From positions 1-37,234 of the forward strand of contig NZ_JAUYZI010000051.1 in assembly GCF_030700245.1 (NCBI RefSeq): DNA of 37,234 bases. The letters run 5' to 3'. The notes under the pieces were generated by a model that did not search any database, was not told the DNA's origin, and worked only from the letters and a program-made list of their open reading frames with translations. Position numbers and translations under genes: made by a program. Positions 25,415 to 34,800 of the stretch are shown here, piece after piece (the first letter of the stretch is position 1; each line of letters opens with the position of its first letter). Source of the DNA: Methylobacterium amylolyticum (GTDB taxonomy: Bacteria > Pseudomonadota > Alphaproteobacteria > Rhizobiales > Beijerinckiaceae).

Positions 25415-26659
25415 ATGAGCCCCACCCAGCCTCTGTCGGGTTACCGCATTCTCGACCTCACCGTGATGACGGCCGGGCCGGTCGGCACCATGATGATGGG
25501 CGACCTCGGCGCCGACGTCATCAAAGTCGAGGAGATCCGCGACGGCGAATTGTCCCGCAACATGGGCACGGTGTTCGCGGCCGGCGAGAGCTCGATGTTC
25601 CTCTCGCAGAATCGCAACAAGCGCAGCATTCGCCTCGACCTCAAGCAGCCCGCCGGCCGCGACGCTTTCCTCGAGATGGCCCGCTCGGTCGACGTCGTCA
25701 CCGAGAACTTCCGACCCGGGACCGTCGACAGGCTCGGCATCGGTTACGAGGCGGTCCGCGCAGTCAATCCGGACATCGTCTACGCCAGCGTCTCGGCGTT
25801 CGGGCAGACCGGCCCCTACGCCCACCTGCCCGCCAACGACCCGGTCGTGCAGGCGCTCTCGGGGGTGATGGCGATGACCGGCGAGGCCGATGGTGCGCCG
25901 GTCCGCATCGGCACGCCCTATCCGGATTTCGGCGCCGCCGCGCTCCTGGCTTTCAGCGTCTCGGCCGCGCTCCTCCACCGCGAGCGCACGGGTGAGGGCC
26001 AGCGCATCGAGATGTCGCTCCTGGCCGGAACGATTTTCAGTTCGATTCCCCGCGACGGCGAGACCCTGCGCACGGGGGCCGCGCCGCCGCGGCTCGGCAG
26101 CGCACACCCGACTTTCGTCCCCTACCGCAACTACCGGGGCGGCGACGGCGCCTTCTTCTTCCTGGCCTGCTTCACGGAGAAATTCTGGGGCGCGCTGTGC
26201 AGATGTGTCGATCGCCCCGACCTAGCGATCGATGAGCGCTTCGCGAGCAACGTCGCGCGCTGTGCCAACCGCACCGCCCTCGACACCGAACTCGAGGCGA
26301 TCTTCGCCTCGCGTCCGACCTCTGAGTGGCTCGAGATGCTCGGCAAGGCCAACGTGCCGGCAGCCCCCATCCAGGACCTCCACCAGACCCTGCGCCACGA
26401 CCCGCAGGTCCGGCACAACGGCATGGTGGTCGAGCTCGAGCACCCGACCGCCGGCCCGGTCGAGATGCTGGCGCTGCCGGTCGATTTCCGCGGCACGCCC
26501 GCCCAGTACCGCCGCGCCGCGCCGCGGCTCGGCGAGCACACCGAGGAAATCCTAGCGGAGTTCGGCTTCGACCGCGGGCGGATCGAGGGCCTGCGCCGCG
26601 ACGGCGTCGTCGCCGGGCTCGCCGACGCGACGAAGCCGGCCAAGCCCGTCGACCTGTAG
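25415..26659 (+). CDS. CaiB/BaiF family (class III) CoA-transferase
   Basis: Transfers CoA between carboxylic acids and so activates the substrate. The protein has 414 residues, the usual length, and is expected to form interlocked dimers. Motifs include LDLTVMTAGPVGTMMMGDLGADVIKVE in short pieces, FLSQNRNKRSIRLDLK, VTENFRPGTVDRLG, and SAFGQTGPYAHLPANDP. The catalytic aspartate is most likely D171 in TPYPDFGAA. The C-terminal part has the family HDPQVRHNGMV and LGEHTEEIL signatures. It starts 39 bases after the flavoprotein gene and ends 6 bases before the GMC gene, in one array. Confidence 0.95.
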   Translation: MSPTQPLSGYRILDLTVMTAGPVGTMMMGDLGADVIKVEEIRDGELSRNMGTVFAAGESSMFLSQNRNKRSIRLDLKQPAGRDAFLEMARSVDVVTENFRPGTVDRLGIGYEAVRAVNPDIVYASVSAFGQTGPYAHLPANDPVVQALSGVMAMTGEADGAPVRIGTPYPDFGAAALLAFSVSAALLHRERTGEGQRIEMSLLAGTIFSSIPRDGETLRTGAAPPRLGSAHPTFVPYRNYRGGDGAFFFLACFTEKFWGALCRCVDRPDLAIDERFASNVARCANRTALDTELEAIFASRPTSEWLEMLGKANVPAAPIQDLHQTLRHDPQVRHNGMVVELEHPTAGPVEMLALPVDFRGTPAQYRRAAPRLGEHTEEILAEFGFDRGRIEGLRRDGVVAGLADATKPAKPVDL

Positions 26660-26665
26660 GCAGCG

Positions 26666-28264
26666 ATGTTGTTCGATTACATCATCATCGGGGCTGGGTC
26701 GGCGGGTTGCGTCCTCGCCAACCGGCTGAGCGAGGATCCCGGGACGCAGGTGCTCCTGGTCGAAGCGGGCGGGCGCGATACCCACCCCCTGATCCACGTC
26801 CCGGCAGGGTTCCTACGGCTCCTCGACCACCCCCGCACCAGCTGGCAGTTCCGCACGGCGCCCGATGCCGAGACCGGCGGTCGCGAGATCCTGTTCCCGC
26901 GTGGAAAAGGGCTCGGCGGTTCGAGCTCGATCAACGGGCTTCTCTACGTGCGCGGGCAGCCGCAGGACTACGACCACTGGGCGCAGCTCGGGAACCGCGG
27001 CTGGTCGTGGGACGAGGTGCTGCCCTATTTCCGCCGGTCGGAGAGCTGGCAGGGCGAGGGCGTGTCGCGCGGTCGGGACGGGCCGCTCACCGTCTCGCCG
27101 CTCGCCGAGACGCCGGAACTCTGCGCCGCGATCGTCGCCGCGGGCCGCGAGGTCGGCCTGCCCTTCGCGGCCGACATGAACGACGGAGCTGACCAGAAGA
27201 TCGCCTATTATCAGCAGACGCGGCGCGGCCGCTTTCGCGCCAGCGCCGCGCGTTCCTATCTGAGTCCGGCCCGGCGCCGCCCGAACCTGCGCATCATCGT
27301 CGGCGCGCAGGTGGACCGGATCCTCATTGAGGGTGGTCGAGCGGTTGGGATCTCATTCTCCCGCGCCGGACGCACGGAGGAGGCTCGCGCCGGACGCGAG
27401 GTCATCCTCGCCGCCGGGGTGATCGGCTCCCCGAAGATCCTGATGCTGTCGGGCGTCGGCGCGCCGGACTGCCTCTCCGAGCACGGCATCCCCGTTGTGC
27501 ACGCGTTGCCGGGCGTCGGCGAGAATCTGCAAGACCATTATGTCGTGCGCGTCACCTACCGCATGCGGGGCGCATCGACGCTGAACGAACGTGCCCGCGG
27601 CCTGCCTCTCCTGCGCGAGATGGTGAAGTACGCACTCTCAGGGTCCGGCGTGCTCACCTACAGCGCAGCGCTCCTCGGCGCTTTCGTACGCACGCAGGAG
27701 ACCTCGGCGACGCCAGACGTGCAGTACGTGATCGCGCCGGGCAGCTTCAAGCAGGGTCGGCTCGGCGAACTCGACGACTTCCCCGGCATGACCTGCGGGT
27801 GTTGGCAGATGCGCCCCAACAGCCGCGGTTCCGTCCGCCTGCGCTCGGCGGATCCCGCCGCGGCCCCGCTCATCCAGCCGCGCTATCTCTCCGACCCGCT
27901 CGACCGACGGATCGTCGTCGATGGCCTGAGGTTCGCCCGGGCCCTGTGCGGGGCGCGGGCACTGGCGCCGTACCGCGACGCCGAGATGGTGCCGGGCGAC
28001 GGCGTGCAGACCGACGACGCGTTGCTCGCCTACGCGCGCCAGAACGGCTCGACGGTTTATCACGCCGCCGGGACCTGCCGCATGGGCGCCGATCCCAGCG
28101 CAGTGGTGGATACGAACCTGCGGGTGCACGGACTGGCGGCCCTGCGGATCGTGGACGCCTCGGTGATGCCGGCGATCACGTCGACAAACACCAACGCCAC
28201 CACTATCATGATCGCCGAGAAGGCTGCCGACATGATCAGAGGGCGCGCAGTGCCACTGTCATAG
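26666..28264 (+). CDS. GMC family oxidoreductase (choline dehydrogenase-like)
   Basis: FAD-dependent alcohol dehydrogenase or oxidase of 532 residues. The FAD motif is IIIGAGSAGCVLANRLSED (residues 6-24, glycine motif at 9-14), followed by GKGLGGSSSINGLLYVRG and the second GMC signature GVIGSPKILMLSGVG. The active-site histidine is in VYHAAGTCRMG, paired with asparagine in TSTNTNATT. It would oxidise a primary alcohol to the aldehyde used by the aldehyde dehydrogenase encoded at the other end of the array. The substrate is unknown. Only 6 bases separate it from the CoA-transferase gene. Confidence 0.94.
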   Translation: MLFDYIIIGAGSAGCVLANRLSEDPGTQVLLVEAGGRDTHPLIHVPAGFLRLLDHPRTSWQFRTAPDAETGGREILFPRGKGLGGSSSINGLLYVRGQPQDYDHWAQLGNRGWSWDEVLPYFRRSESWQGEGVSRGRDGPLTVSPLAETPELCAAIVAAGREVGLPFAADMNDGADQKIAYYQQTRRGRFRASAARSYLSPARRRPNLRIIVGAQVDRILIEGGRAVGISFSRAGRTEEARAGREVILAAGVIGSPKILMLSGVGAPDCLSEHGIPVVHALPGVGENLQDHYVVRVTYRMRGASTLNERARGLPLLREMVKYALSGSGVLTYSAALLGAFVRTQETSATPDVQYVIAPGSFKQGRLGELDDFPGMTCGCWQMRPNSRGSVRLRSADPAAAPLIQPRYLSDPLDRRIVVDGLRFARALCGARALAPYRDAEMVPGDGVQTDDALLAYARQNGSTVYHAAGTCRMGADPSAVVDTNLRVHGLAALRIVDASVMPAITSTNTNATTIMIAEKAADMIRGRAVPLS

Positions 28265-28435
28265 GCGTCGTGAGACCAGTCCTCGCGTGGGATCGCTGTG
28301 ACAGAAGCGACTTCCTCGACCGAGCAGCGATCGATCACTCCGTGACGCTGGGCGTTGATGGCGATGTCTGACCGGTCAGGTCGGCACGCCAGCATCTAGC
28401 AGTTATGACAATTTGCACTGGAAAGCTGATCTGAC

Positions 28436-29737
28436 ATGCCAAAGTCCCGATGGACGATGATCTTCCTGTGCTTTGTTGCACTTGCTATTAGCGCCATCGA
28501 TCGTGTCAACCTTGCGGTCGCCGCCCCGTCGATCAAGAACTCACTCGGGCTTGGAGACGGCGACATGGGTTTGTTGCTCGGTGCCTTCTTCTGGACTTAC
28601 GCCCTGCTCCAGATCCCGGCCGGGCGCCTAATTGATGGCATCGGCGCACGAGCGGGGCTCGCCATCGCGGTCGGCGGCTGGTCCCTGTTCACGATCTTGA
28701 CCGGTGCCATGCGAAGCGTGCCGACGCTGCTTGCATGTCGGCTAGGGTTGGGTGCCGGAGAGGCTGCCGTCTACCCCGGCGGCGCCAAAGTCATCTATGC
28801 GTGGTTCCCGCGAACCGAGCGCGGCCTCGCCTCGGGCCTCTTCGACGCCGGACCCCGGGTTGGCCTCGCGATCGGACTGCCGTTGGTGTCGTCGATCGTT
28901 GCTGCCTGGGGATGGGAAGCCTCGTTCTACGTCACGGGCCTGATCGGCTTGGTCTGGCTCGCAGCTTGGCTCTTGCTCTATCGCGATCCCGAACACCATC
29001 GCTCTGTCTCCATCGAGCAGCTTCGCCACTTGCAGGCATCCCGCTCGGTGGCACGAGACCCAGTCTTGGAGCAAGAACAGGCAATTCCCTGGTTGATCTT
29101 GTTGCGACATCGCACGATCTGGGGAATGATGATCGGTCTGTTTTGCTACAATTTCTCGAATTATTTCTTCATCACATGGTTTCCGACTTATCTCATGCAG
29201 GCGAAAGGCTTGTCGCTTGCGCAGCTTGGCACCCTCGGCACGTTGCCGGCGCTGATGTCCATCCCCGGCAGTCTGTTTGGCGGATGGATGTCGGACTGGC
29301 TTCTCAGATGCGGATGGTCCCTCACGGTCGCCCGCAAAACTTGCTTGGTGGGAGGTCTCCTCACGGCTTCGGTCATCACGCTCGCGGGTCTCACGGAAAG
29401 CGTCGCCTTGGCCCTAGTCTTCCTGTCAATATCTTATGCCGGGTTGTCCGTGACGGCAGCCACGGCTTGGACGCTGCCCGCCGACGTGGCTCCATCGGGT
29501 GGCCAAGTCGCGACGATCGGTGGCCTTCAAAATTTCGCTTCAAACCTCGCTGGGATCGCAACGACGGCCTTCACCGGTCTCATGCTCAGCGTATCAGGAG
29601 GGTCGTTCGCCGTACCGCTCATGGCAGCTGGTGTGATCTGCCTGTTAGGCGCTTCGGCCTACGTGTTCTTGGTCGGAGTTATCGAACCACTTCGGCTCGA
29701 TCAAGCTCCGCACCGTCGAGCTGCACCGCCCGGCTAA
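28436..29737 (+). CDS. MFS transporter, anion:cation symporter (ACS)-like
   Basis: Inner-membrane carrier of 433 residues with about twelve transmembrane segments. The N-terminal IDRVNLAVAAPSIKNSLG and the loop GRLIDGIGARAGLAIAVGGW, with later GAGEAAVYPGGAKVI and WFPRTERGLASGLFD, are hallmarks of the ACS family (hexuronate, phthalate, tartrate and similar organic anions). The codon use and lower GC look somewhat different from the preceding genes. A 171-base gap separates it from the GMC gene, so it may have its own promoter. It offers a second uptake route, likely for an organic acid related to the pathway. Confidence 0.92.
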   Translation: MPKSRWTMIFLCFVALAISAIDRVNLAVAAPSIKNSLGLGDGDMGLLLGAFFWTYALLQIPAGRLIDGIGARAGLAIAVGGWSLFTILTGAMRSVPTLLACRLGLGAGEAAVYPGGAKVIYAWFPRTERGLASGLFDAGPRVGLAIGLPLVSSIVAAWGWEASFYVTGLIGLVWLAAWLLLYRDPEHHRSVSIEQLRHLQASRSVARDPVLEQEQAIPWLILLRHRTIWGMMIGLFCYNFSNYFFITWFPTYLMQAKGLSLAQLGTLGTLPALMSIPGSLFGGWMSDWLLRCGWSLTVARKTCLVGGLLTASVITLAGLTESVALALVFLSISYAGLSVTAATAWTLPADVAPSGGQVATIGGLQNFASNLAGIATTAFTGLMLSVSGGSFAVPLMAAGVICLLGASAYVFLVGVIEPLRLDQAPHRRAAPPG

Positions 29738-30450
29738 CGGGATGACGGGTTGCACGATGGTGGTGGAAGCCGCCAGCGCCCTGACGCCGTTGCGCGCGGC
29801 GTGAGCGCCCGGCAGGGACCCCTGGACACCCCGACCACCGCCTCATCGCCGACTGACAATTTATACGCGCGCTTAATTGAAAGTCCGCTTCTGATCACCA
29901 ATGGCGACGGCCTGAACGACTGTGATGGGCGCGAAGCGGAACGTCGGCTTTGCTCGCTGGACGATGTTCCCAGCTCCGAGCAACTCCGCCGGCCGATGCC
30001 CCTGATCGTGCCTGTCGGCTTCCCTACAAGCATCAATTTCCTTCCCTGCTTCCACGTGTAGGGAAATCGACCCCAAGCCATTGTCCGTGCGAGACAAGCT
30101 GAGTGAGCGCTGTTTGGAGGCATCACTTTTCCGAAGCATTTCCCTGTATTTTCCGCGTCGACAGGGAAAATGCGACCGGAGACGGGTTCGCTCGTGACTG
30201 CCCGCACCACCAGGGTTTCCTGGTGAAAATCAGTTCGTGACGGCCCGGCGCGGTCTCGCCACTTCGCCCGCGGCTTAGCGCCGACCGGCGGCGTCTGCCG
30301 CAGTCAAACACCGCCTTCTTCGACCATGCTCGGACCCGATACCGGCAGCCTTTCTCGCCGTTGGGACCTCGGTTTTCCGGCGTACGGGCTCCCGCGTGGC
30401 CGGAGACCGGTTTGCTCCCGCGGCGGAGACGCATGTTCGCCGTATCGGCG
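29738..30450. other. Gene-poor region with palindromic repeat elements
   Basis: About 710 bases with no supportable gene. It holds two similar palindromes built on TTCCCT/AGGGAA: 30042-30065 (6-bp arms) and 30136-30173 (arms of about 12 bp with one bulge), and a looser inverted repeat TCCGCTTC/GAAGCGGA at 29884-29891 and 29933-29940. These look like dispersed intergenic repeat elements rather than terminators. Confidence 0.45.
30136..30173. repeat. Palindromic element of the TTTCCCTGT/ACAGGGAAA type
   Basis: TTTCCCTGT at 30139-30147 pairs perfectly with ACAGGGAAA at 30161-30169, and GCAT/ATGC extends the stem outward with one bulged A. A shorter relative with the same core stands at 30042-30065. 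This suggests members of a repeat family. Confidence 0.5.
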
Positions 30451-30600
30451 CGTGAACGCGCCGACGCCCGCCTCGTTGAGGGCGCGCGCCCAGGCGTCGG
30501 GGCCGGCGCTGATGCCGCCCGAGCTGTGGACGAAGATCACGACGGGCACCTTGGGCGGAGCGCCGACCGGTAGCTCGACCGGACTGGCCCCGGCGTTAAC
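30451..30600 (-). pseudogene. Fragment of a dienelactone hydrolase-like gene
   Basis: The minus strand encodes roughly 50 residues resembling the N-terminal part of an alpha/beta-hydrolase of the dienelactone hydrolase type: PKVPVVIFVHSSGGISAG, then PDAWARALNEAGVGAFT. Both sides lead into unrelated sequence, and the catalytic nucleophile, aspartate and histidine regions are absent. The gene is a dead fragment. Confidence 0.65.
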
Positions 30601-30705
30601 GCTCCATCGTGGAACGCTCGGGCCGAGGGGCCGACCACGTCCCATCCAGCAGCGCCTCGACCCCGACTGCTGGAACGACCACCGAATGCCCCGTATGACG
30701 GGGGC

Positions 30706-31633
30706 ATGGACGCCGACGTGATCGTGCTGGGGGCCGGCATCGTTGGGGTCTCGATCGCCCTCCACCTGCCAGAAGCGCGGCTTCCGCACGCTGCTCGTTG
30801 ACCGCGGCGCGCCGGGGGGCGGGACCTCCTACGGCAACGCCGGGCTGATCCAGCGCGAGGCCGTGGTGCTCTACGCCTTCCCGCGCGACCTCCCGACCCT
30901 GCTGCGCCTCGCGCGCAACCGCGCCCCCGAGGCACGCTACGACCCACGCTTCCTTCCGCGGATCGCCCCGTTCCTGGCGCGGTACTGGTGGCACTCGCGG
31001 GTCGACCGCCACGCGGCCATCGCGCGGCGCTACGCCCCCCTCATCACCCACGCGCTCGACGCCCATCGCGCGCTCGCCGCCGAGGCCGGCGCGAGCGACC
31101 GCATCCGCGCGGGCGGCTGGGTGCTCGCCTTCCGCACCCCGGCCGCACGCGCGGCGGCTCTAGCCGATGCGGAGGCGGTGCGCCGGGCGTACGGCGTCGG
31201 CTTCGAGGATCTCGACGCCGCAGCACTCGGCGCGCGCGAGCCGCATCTCGCCGCCGACAGGCTCGAGGGCGGCATCCTCCGGCCGGACGCCGCCTCCGTC
31301 GATGACCCGCAGGGCCTGACGCGCGCCTACCTCGATCACTTCCTCTCCCTCGGCGGCCGTTTCGCCCGCGGCGACGCGGCGACTCTTGTCCCCTCGGGCG
31401 ACGCGTGGCGGGTGCTTACGGACGGCGGAGAGGTGGGCGCGCCGCGGGCCGTCCTGGCGCTCGGGCCTTGGGCGGATACGGTGACGCGGCGTCTTGGGTA
31501 TCGCCTGCCGCTGGCGGTCAAGCGCGGCTACCATCGGCACTACCGGCTCCTGGGCAACGCGGGCCTCGCCCTGCCCGTGCTCGACGCCGAGCGCGGGGTG
31601 ATGCTGGCGCCGATGCGCATGGGCCTGCGCTGA
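30706..31633 (+). pseudogene. D-amino-acid dehydrogenase-like FAD oxidoreductase, frameshifted and truncated
   Basis: A DadA-like (DAO family) gene begins at ATG 30706 with the FAD motif DVIVLGAGIVGVSIALHL, and reaches a stop in its own frame after 32 codons. The family sequence continues in the +1 frame from about 30770 (QKRGFRTLLVDRGAPGGGTSYGNAGL, in pieces), showing a single-base insertion in CTGCCAGAAG. It then stays open to 31633 and covers the substrate domain to VMLAPM, where typical members have roughly 100 further residues including the second FAD contact. The end is therefore also lost. Two independent lesions make a sequencing error an unlikely sole explanation. Confidence 0.8.
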
Positions 31634-31819
31634 CGTTGCAGCCTTGGATTGGTCCCAAGGTGACGGGCAACCCTCGCTTCCGTCAATCCGAGCCGCTTAG
31701 GTTGTCGAGCCAGGTACCTTGGTGAGGTTCTCCCTTCGGACTTCCCGAGCTCCGCAGTTTCAGCGGCCAAAGCGCGCACCAACGGCCTCGTACGCTTTTG
31801 GCTGCTAGCTGCAGGGCGG

Positions 31820-34800
31820 CTAACATCCTCGGACCACGGGGCCCTGCCGATCAGTCCCGCGTGCCGCTTCGACCTGCAATTCGAGTTCATGGGCTTCGGC
31901 GATGCCGACGCTGACCAGACGCCCGAGTGCGCGGTCGATGTCGGCGCGCAATGGATGCGCAGGCCCGAGCAAGCCCGGTTCCTGGACGATCGCCGCTTCG
32001 AACCATCGGACGACCTTCCGTCCGATTCCCCGATCGATCCATAGTCCAGGCGCTTGTGTCCGGTTGAACCAAGCCTCCGTTGCGTCGAGCAGAAAGTCGA
32101 GATGGCGCGCGCGGGGTGCGACCAGAAGCAGATTCATCGTGCAGACCGCGACGAAGGCCGTCGGACCCCCGGGCAACAACGGTCGCATCGTCCGCAGGAG
32201 TGGATCGACGCGATCGACCCGAAGTGCTGGCAGATAGCTGTCTGTCCCGTTGAACGGATTGTAGGTGTTCAGCAGCGTCTTCGCGATGATGCCGCCGCTT
32301 TCCATGTCGATCCGAGAGCTGGCAGGATCGCCGGCGTATCTCCATCGACGCAGGGTCGTCACTCGTTCGGCCACGCGGGCCCGCAACTCGACGGGTCGTC
32401 GGGCCGGTCGTTGCGCATCATTGAAATAGAGCGCGTCGGCTGCGTGGAGCACGGTCCGAGCGATCTCGCAGAACGGCTCGTCCGGCAGGTTCGTCACGAG
32501 TTCCAGGTAGGTTTCAAACGATGCATCGTCGGCGTCGAGCAGCCGCTCGGTGAACAGGGCGTAGAAGTGCAGGTCCCACTCGTGTGGCTCGCGACCGATC
32601 TCGACATCGGCCGGTAGGCCCAGCCCGTTCATCCGGTTCGTCCAGTCGAGATACGCCTCAACTACCTCTTGGCTCCAGCCGATCGACCCCTGCGGCGCGG
32701 CTTGGACAATCCCAAGCCATCGCGCGGCCGCTGCGCTGTCAACATGGATGATCGAGGACGGACGCTCCGTTTCGCTCGCCTCGTCATCCTCGAGTTCTTC
32801 CGGCGAGACCAGCGCGGAATGCGCGAAGCGCGAGCCGAGCCGCAGATGCGGGCGTTCATCGGGCCAGATCCTCCATGAGGGTTCGGCCCCGCCATCCATC
32901 CACCCGATTTCGGCTGCAACCGCGGAGTCGACCGCTTCGGCGCGCTCCGCCTCGAAGCGGGCGTGCTCGGCCTCGTCGTCGTCGTAGCTCCTCCATCGCC
33001 AAGCCATGTTAGCGAAAGCAGCGCGCATCGCCGCCTTCAATAGGATGGGCTCGATCTCGAGAATCCGAGCGACCGCAATCGAGAATGATAGTGCAGCGCT
33101 CCGATTTCTACGGGCTGCGAGCCGGATCAAATCGTTCCGGTCCGTCTCATTCCGCCTCCGCAGCCACAGATGGATGAGGGCAAGGATGGCGATCGCTGGC
33201 CGATTTAACTGCAGCGTATCCCCCGATCCGCGGCCACGATCGGATCGTTCTTTGAGTGTGATGGCGAGGACGCGGCGGATCCACGCCTCTTCGGCAGCAA
33301 GCAAGGTGTCGTCACCGTCCCGAGCGGCCAGCAATGCCGTCGTGACGAGCCGCGTCGATCGCGACTTGAGGGTGTCGGTATCGCTATCGTCGGGAACGCC
33401 GCCGGCCGCGTACGCGACCGCATCGCGCGCCGTTGCTGCGGTGGCGTGTTCACCTCTGCCATCGACCGCGAGGCTGATCCGCGCCTCGAGTTCGGTCCTA
33501 CGCAAATCCTTGACCCGGCGTTTCTCCATCGCCTCGAAATGCGCGGCCTCGTCCGGCGGCGGTCGATAGGTCAGATTTCCGTCTTCGCCATCGATCCAGT
33601 TCGAGCGTTGCAGCAGATTGTCGGCGACCCGCCCAATCAATCGTGCATCGACCCAGTTCGAGTAGGATTGAATCGGTTCGAGCTTTGTGACCGCAGCGGC
33701 GAGCTGTTCGCGAAGGCGATCCGCCACCGGATCGTCGTCCACGTAGAATCGAACCACGTCGAACAAGCATACGTGCCGGGAAGGGCGATTTCTCAGGTCG
33801 GCAAGCCTGACCTTGCCATTCGGCTCCCTTCCGACGAAGAGCCGTTCCGTCCCCGATCCGAGCAGATCATGGTCCCGGCGCATGCGGTCCGTTGCCAGAA
33901 GCTTTGGATCCGCGAGGAACGGCGCGAGCGCATCGCGCGCAGCATCGAAATGCGACACCAGCACGTCGACGGCGACCAGAAGATACGCCGCGCAGCTGCC
34001 CTCGGGACCGAGAATGTCGGCGAGCACGTCGTCGACCGGGACGCCCTCGTCGAGCCTGCGCTGGCTCCATGCCTCCAACGCCTTGAGCCCCGAGGCCGCC
34101 GAATACTCGCGGCATTGATCCCGCGACCAAAGATAGCTGTACGCTTGGGGGAAGAGGCGTGGGCCCTCGCCGAAGTCGAGGGTGAAGCCCCCGTCTGCCG
34201 GCACGTGTTCGTCGGTATCGAATGCGATCGCTTCCGCGACCAGCGTCCGGATTAGTCTCAGGCCTTCGGCGGGCGCGGCGTCGAGCAGATCGAGGAAAGG
34301 CGGCTGCGCCGGTGAAGCCGGCAAATAGTTGCTGTCTGCGAAGGTGAAGGCGCGTTCCAACGCGCGCCCACGGTAGCGCGGCTGCTCGCGGTTCTGAAGC
34401 AGGCTCGCCAACACGAGGTCCGCGAGTTCGGCTGGAGCCACCGGCGCGATCACACGCGAAAACAGTCGGATCTCATCGACTTTGTTGCTGTTCCGCTCGG
34501 TAGCGATCTCACTGAGATAGGCCTTGAGCTCTTCGGGTGCGCAATCACAGAGAAGCATTGCGTTTAGGCGAAGCTGCTCGATCGTGCTGCTCCGGGCCTC
34601 GCTCGCCGCCCGACCCAGGCCCGCATGGCTGGGGATCGTCACCTCGGCGTCGCGGACGTCGAGCTGCCGCAGCCAGCCGAACAGCATGACGGCGGTTTGA
34701 CGGGCAAAAAAATGCGCATACTGGAGCAGATGAAGCTGTATCGCGACGAGCTCGGCCACCGGCCCGATCGCCGGCACCGGGATCTCGGCGGCATGCGCCA

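Noticed and set aside
29750..30210. Short frames on both strands after the MFS gene
   Set aside because: They pass through palindromic repeats and show no protein-like pattern.
30706..31633. DadA-like frameshift as a mere sequencing error
   Set aside because: The C-terminal 100 or so residues are also missing, so even a corrected frame would not give a full-length enzyme.
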